Below the pieces are notes generated by a model. It worked only from the letters and a program-made list of their open reading frames with translations. It had not been told where the DNA came from and did no database searches. A stretch of DNA of 7,460 nt from Firmicutes bacterium UBA993 (GTDB lineage Bacteria > Bacillota > Dethiobacteria > DTU022). A program made the position numbers and the translations under genes. This document shows positions 6,839 to 7,460 of the stretch, piece after piece. The DNA lies in assembly GCA_002292015.1 (NCBI GenBank), contig DBBD01000005.1:1-7460 (forward strand). The letters run 5' to 3'. The number at the start of each line of letters is the position of its first letter. Position 1 is the first letter of the stretch.

Positions 6839-7101
6839 CTATTCATCTGCACCACGACATTTGAACTTAACAATCTGTGTTACCTGCACATCCCGTGTGT
6901 AGATAATTTTATACAGCCTTTTCCGTAATAATCACTTAACGTGTGCAAAATAACACTAACCTCATAATCAGGGTTTAGATTGGGAGTCGTCAGAGTACCG
7001 GCAATAACGCATCAGATCTAACCTGCGTATTCCGATCAATCCGGCCTCCGCTCCATTGTCTCTGACCAAGTGATTGAAGCGCAGCAACCCTGACGGTAAA
7101 T
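6839..7101 (-). other. Region downstream of the promoter, no intact gene
   Basis: On the minus strand an open stretch of about 42 codons starts just after the promoter (about 7093) and ends at a TGA near 6972 (contains LLRFNHLVRDNGAEAGLIGI). It has no ribosome site and I cannot identify it; it may be a remnant. A bulged inverted repeat (6972-6980 with 7016-7023, GGTTTAGAT/ATCTAACC) encloses about 35 nt. I did not recognise any riboswitch class, including the molybdenum-cofactor motif. Confidence 0.3.
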
Positions 7102-7130
7102 ATTATATACAGTTGACCGGTTTTAGTCAA
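7102..7130 (-). promoter_or_regulatory. Near-consensus sigma-A promoter reading toward fdhA
   Basis: On the minus strand, -35 TTGACT (7130-7125), a 17-bp spacer and -10 TATAAT (7107-7102). Transcription would begin around 7095. The -35 and spacer contain TTGAC...GTCAA (7130-7126 with 7117-7113), an inverted repeat that could be an operator (inference). No intact gene lies between it and fdhA, about 965 bp downstream. It either serves a lost gene or gives the operon a long leader. Confidence 0.7.
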
Positions 7131-7323
7131 GTTTTCTCATTAGTTTTGGTGGTGGCAGCAGCTCGCTCGGGCATTTAATTATGATGGAACGTGCGGGCTC
7201 CGGCAGCAGAACTTTGTAGGGCACTGTCGCTAATCTCTGGATAATTATACATTTTGCCATTGATATAGATTGTTTAGCGACTTCCATGCATTCGCAAAAC
7301 GGGGAAACCGGCAACGGATTAGA
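7131..7323. other. Gene-free stretch upstream of the promoter
   Basis: A 63-codon minus-strand frame (7314-7123) is open, but it begins with TTG, has no ribosome site, runs over the -35 element, and its translation looks like no known protein. I see no supported gene, RNA or repeat here. Confidence 0.4.
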
Positions 7324-7362
7324 TGCCCCACCCCACCCCAGCCTTCTTTCCTAGGAGGGGCA
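7324..7362. repeat. REP-like GC-rich repeat, copy 2 (opposite orientation, diverged)
   Basis: TGCCCC at the left and GGGGCA at the right are inverted. The interior has three ACCCC/CCCC units and a CCTAGG. Read on the minus strand it aligns with copy 1 (6223-6272): CCCCTCC, then TAG, then a GG(T/C)(C/T)(A/G)GGGTG(A/G)GGTGGG tract. About 98 bp of unannotated AT-rich sequence follow to the window edge. Confidence 0.4.
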
Positions 7363-7460
7363 GGAAATAGCAAGGTAGTACTTTATGTGTTTTTACAGAG
7401 CTTTTCGTAAAATATTTTTTAGGGTTTTTCTGTCAATAGTATGTGAAAATGTCACCTCAG

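Noticed and set aside
6839..7101. Molybdenum-cofactor or other riboswitch in the possible fdh leader
   Set aside because: Only one bulged helix is evident and none of the conserved motifs I know could be matched.
7123..7314. 63-residue minus-strand frame
   Set aside because: TTG start without a ribosome site, overlaps the promoter -35, and a non-protein-like composition.
6131..7460. CRISPR array
   Set aside because: The repeats seen are single palindromes or two diverged copies; there are no regularly spaced direct repeats.

Overview
The window carries one minus-strand operon for a soluble, selenocysteine-containing, NAD(P)-linked formate dehydrogenase / CO2 reductase, plus about 1.3 kb of gene-poor, repeat-rich DNA upstream of it. 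In transcription order (right to left) the genes are a Sec-containing FdhA (6130-3278), a small protein resembling the CODH/acetyl-CoA synthase epsilon (CdhB-type) subunit (3281-2688), a NuoE-like 2Fe-2S protein (2643-2143) and a NuoF-like flavoprotein (2136-199). Spacing is tight (ATGA overlap, 44 bp, 6 bp), so this is one transcription unit.

An automatic gene caller would split FdhA in two. The halves 6130-5090 and 5077-3278 are in the same frame and separated by one TGA (5092-5090). That TGA lies exactly where formate dehydrogenases carry the active-site Cys/Sec, followed by the invariant His. A hairpin with the GGUCU apical loop of bacterial SECIS elements starts at the expected distance downstream. 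The gene is therefore a 950-residue selenoprotein and not a pseudogene.

The likely host is an anaerobic, strictly fermentative, acetogenic, syntrophic or sulfate-reducing Clostridia-type Firmicute, of the Peptococcaceae/Desulfotomaculum/Pelotomaculum/Moorella kind. This is inferred from moderate base composition, strong AGGAGG-type ribosome sites, a Sec-FdhA fused to NuoG-like iron-sulfur domains, NuoE/NuoF partners and a CODH/ACS-like companion. No marker gene fixes the species.

Proposed working model: FdhA interconverts CO2 and formate at a Mo(W)-bis-PGD-Sec site. Electrons pass through its N-terminal chain of clusters (one 2Fe-2S, one His/Cys 4Fe-4S, two ferredoxin-like 4Fe-4S, one 4Fe-4S next to the pterin) to NuoE/NuoF, which binds FMN and NAD(P)(H). 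The NuoF-like protein has the extra N-terminal 2Fe-2S and C-terminal 2x[4Fe-4S] domains typical of electron-bifurcating hydrogenase/formate dehydrogenase HydB/HylB proteins, so ferredoxin may be a third partner. The CdhB-like protein suggests a link to the Wood-Ljungdahl pathway.

Left edge (1-198): no gene; two hairpins, one of which may be the operon terminator. Right flank (6131-7460): no intact gene. It holds decayed coding fragments (one perhaps a transposase), two related REP-like GC-rich palindromic repeats in opposite orientation, a perfect 21-bp inverted repeat, and a near-consensus sigma-A promoter (TTGACT-17-TATAAT) pointing toward fdhA from about 970 bp away.
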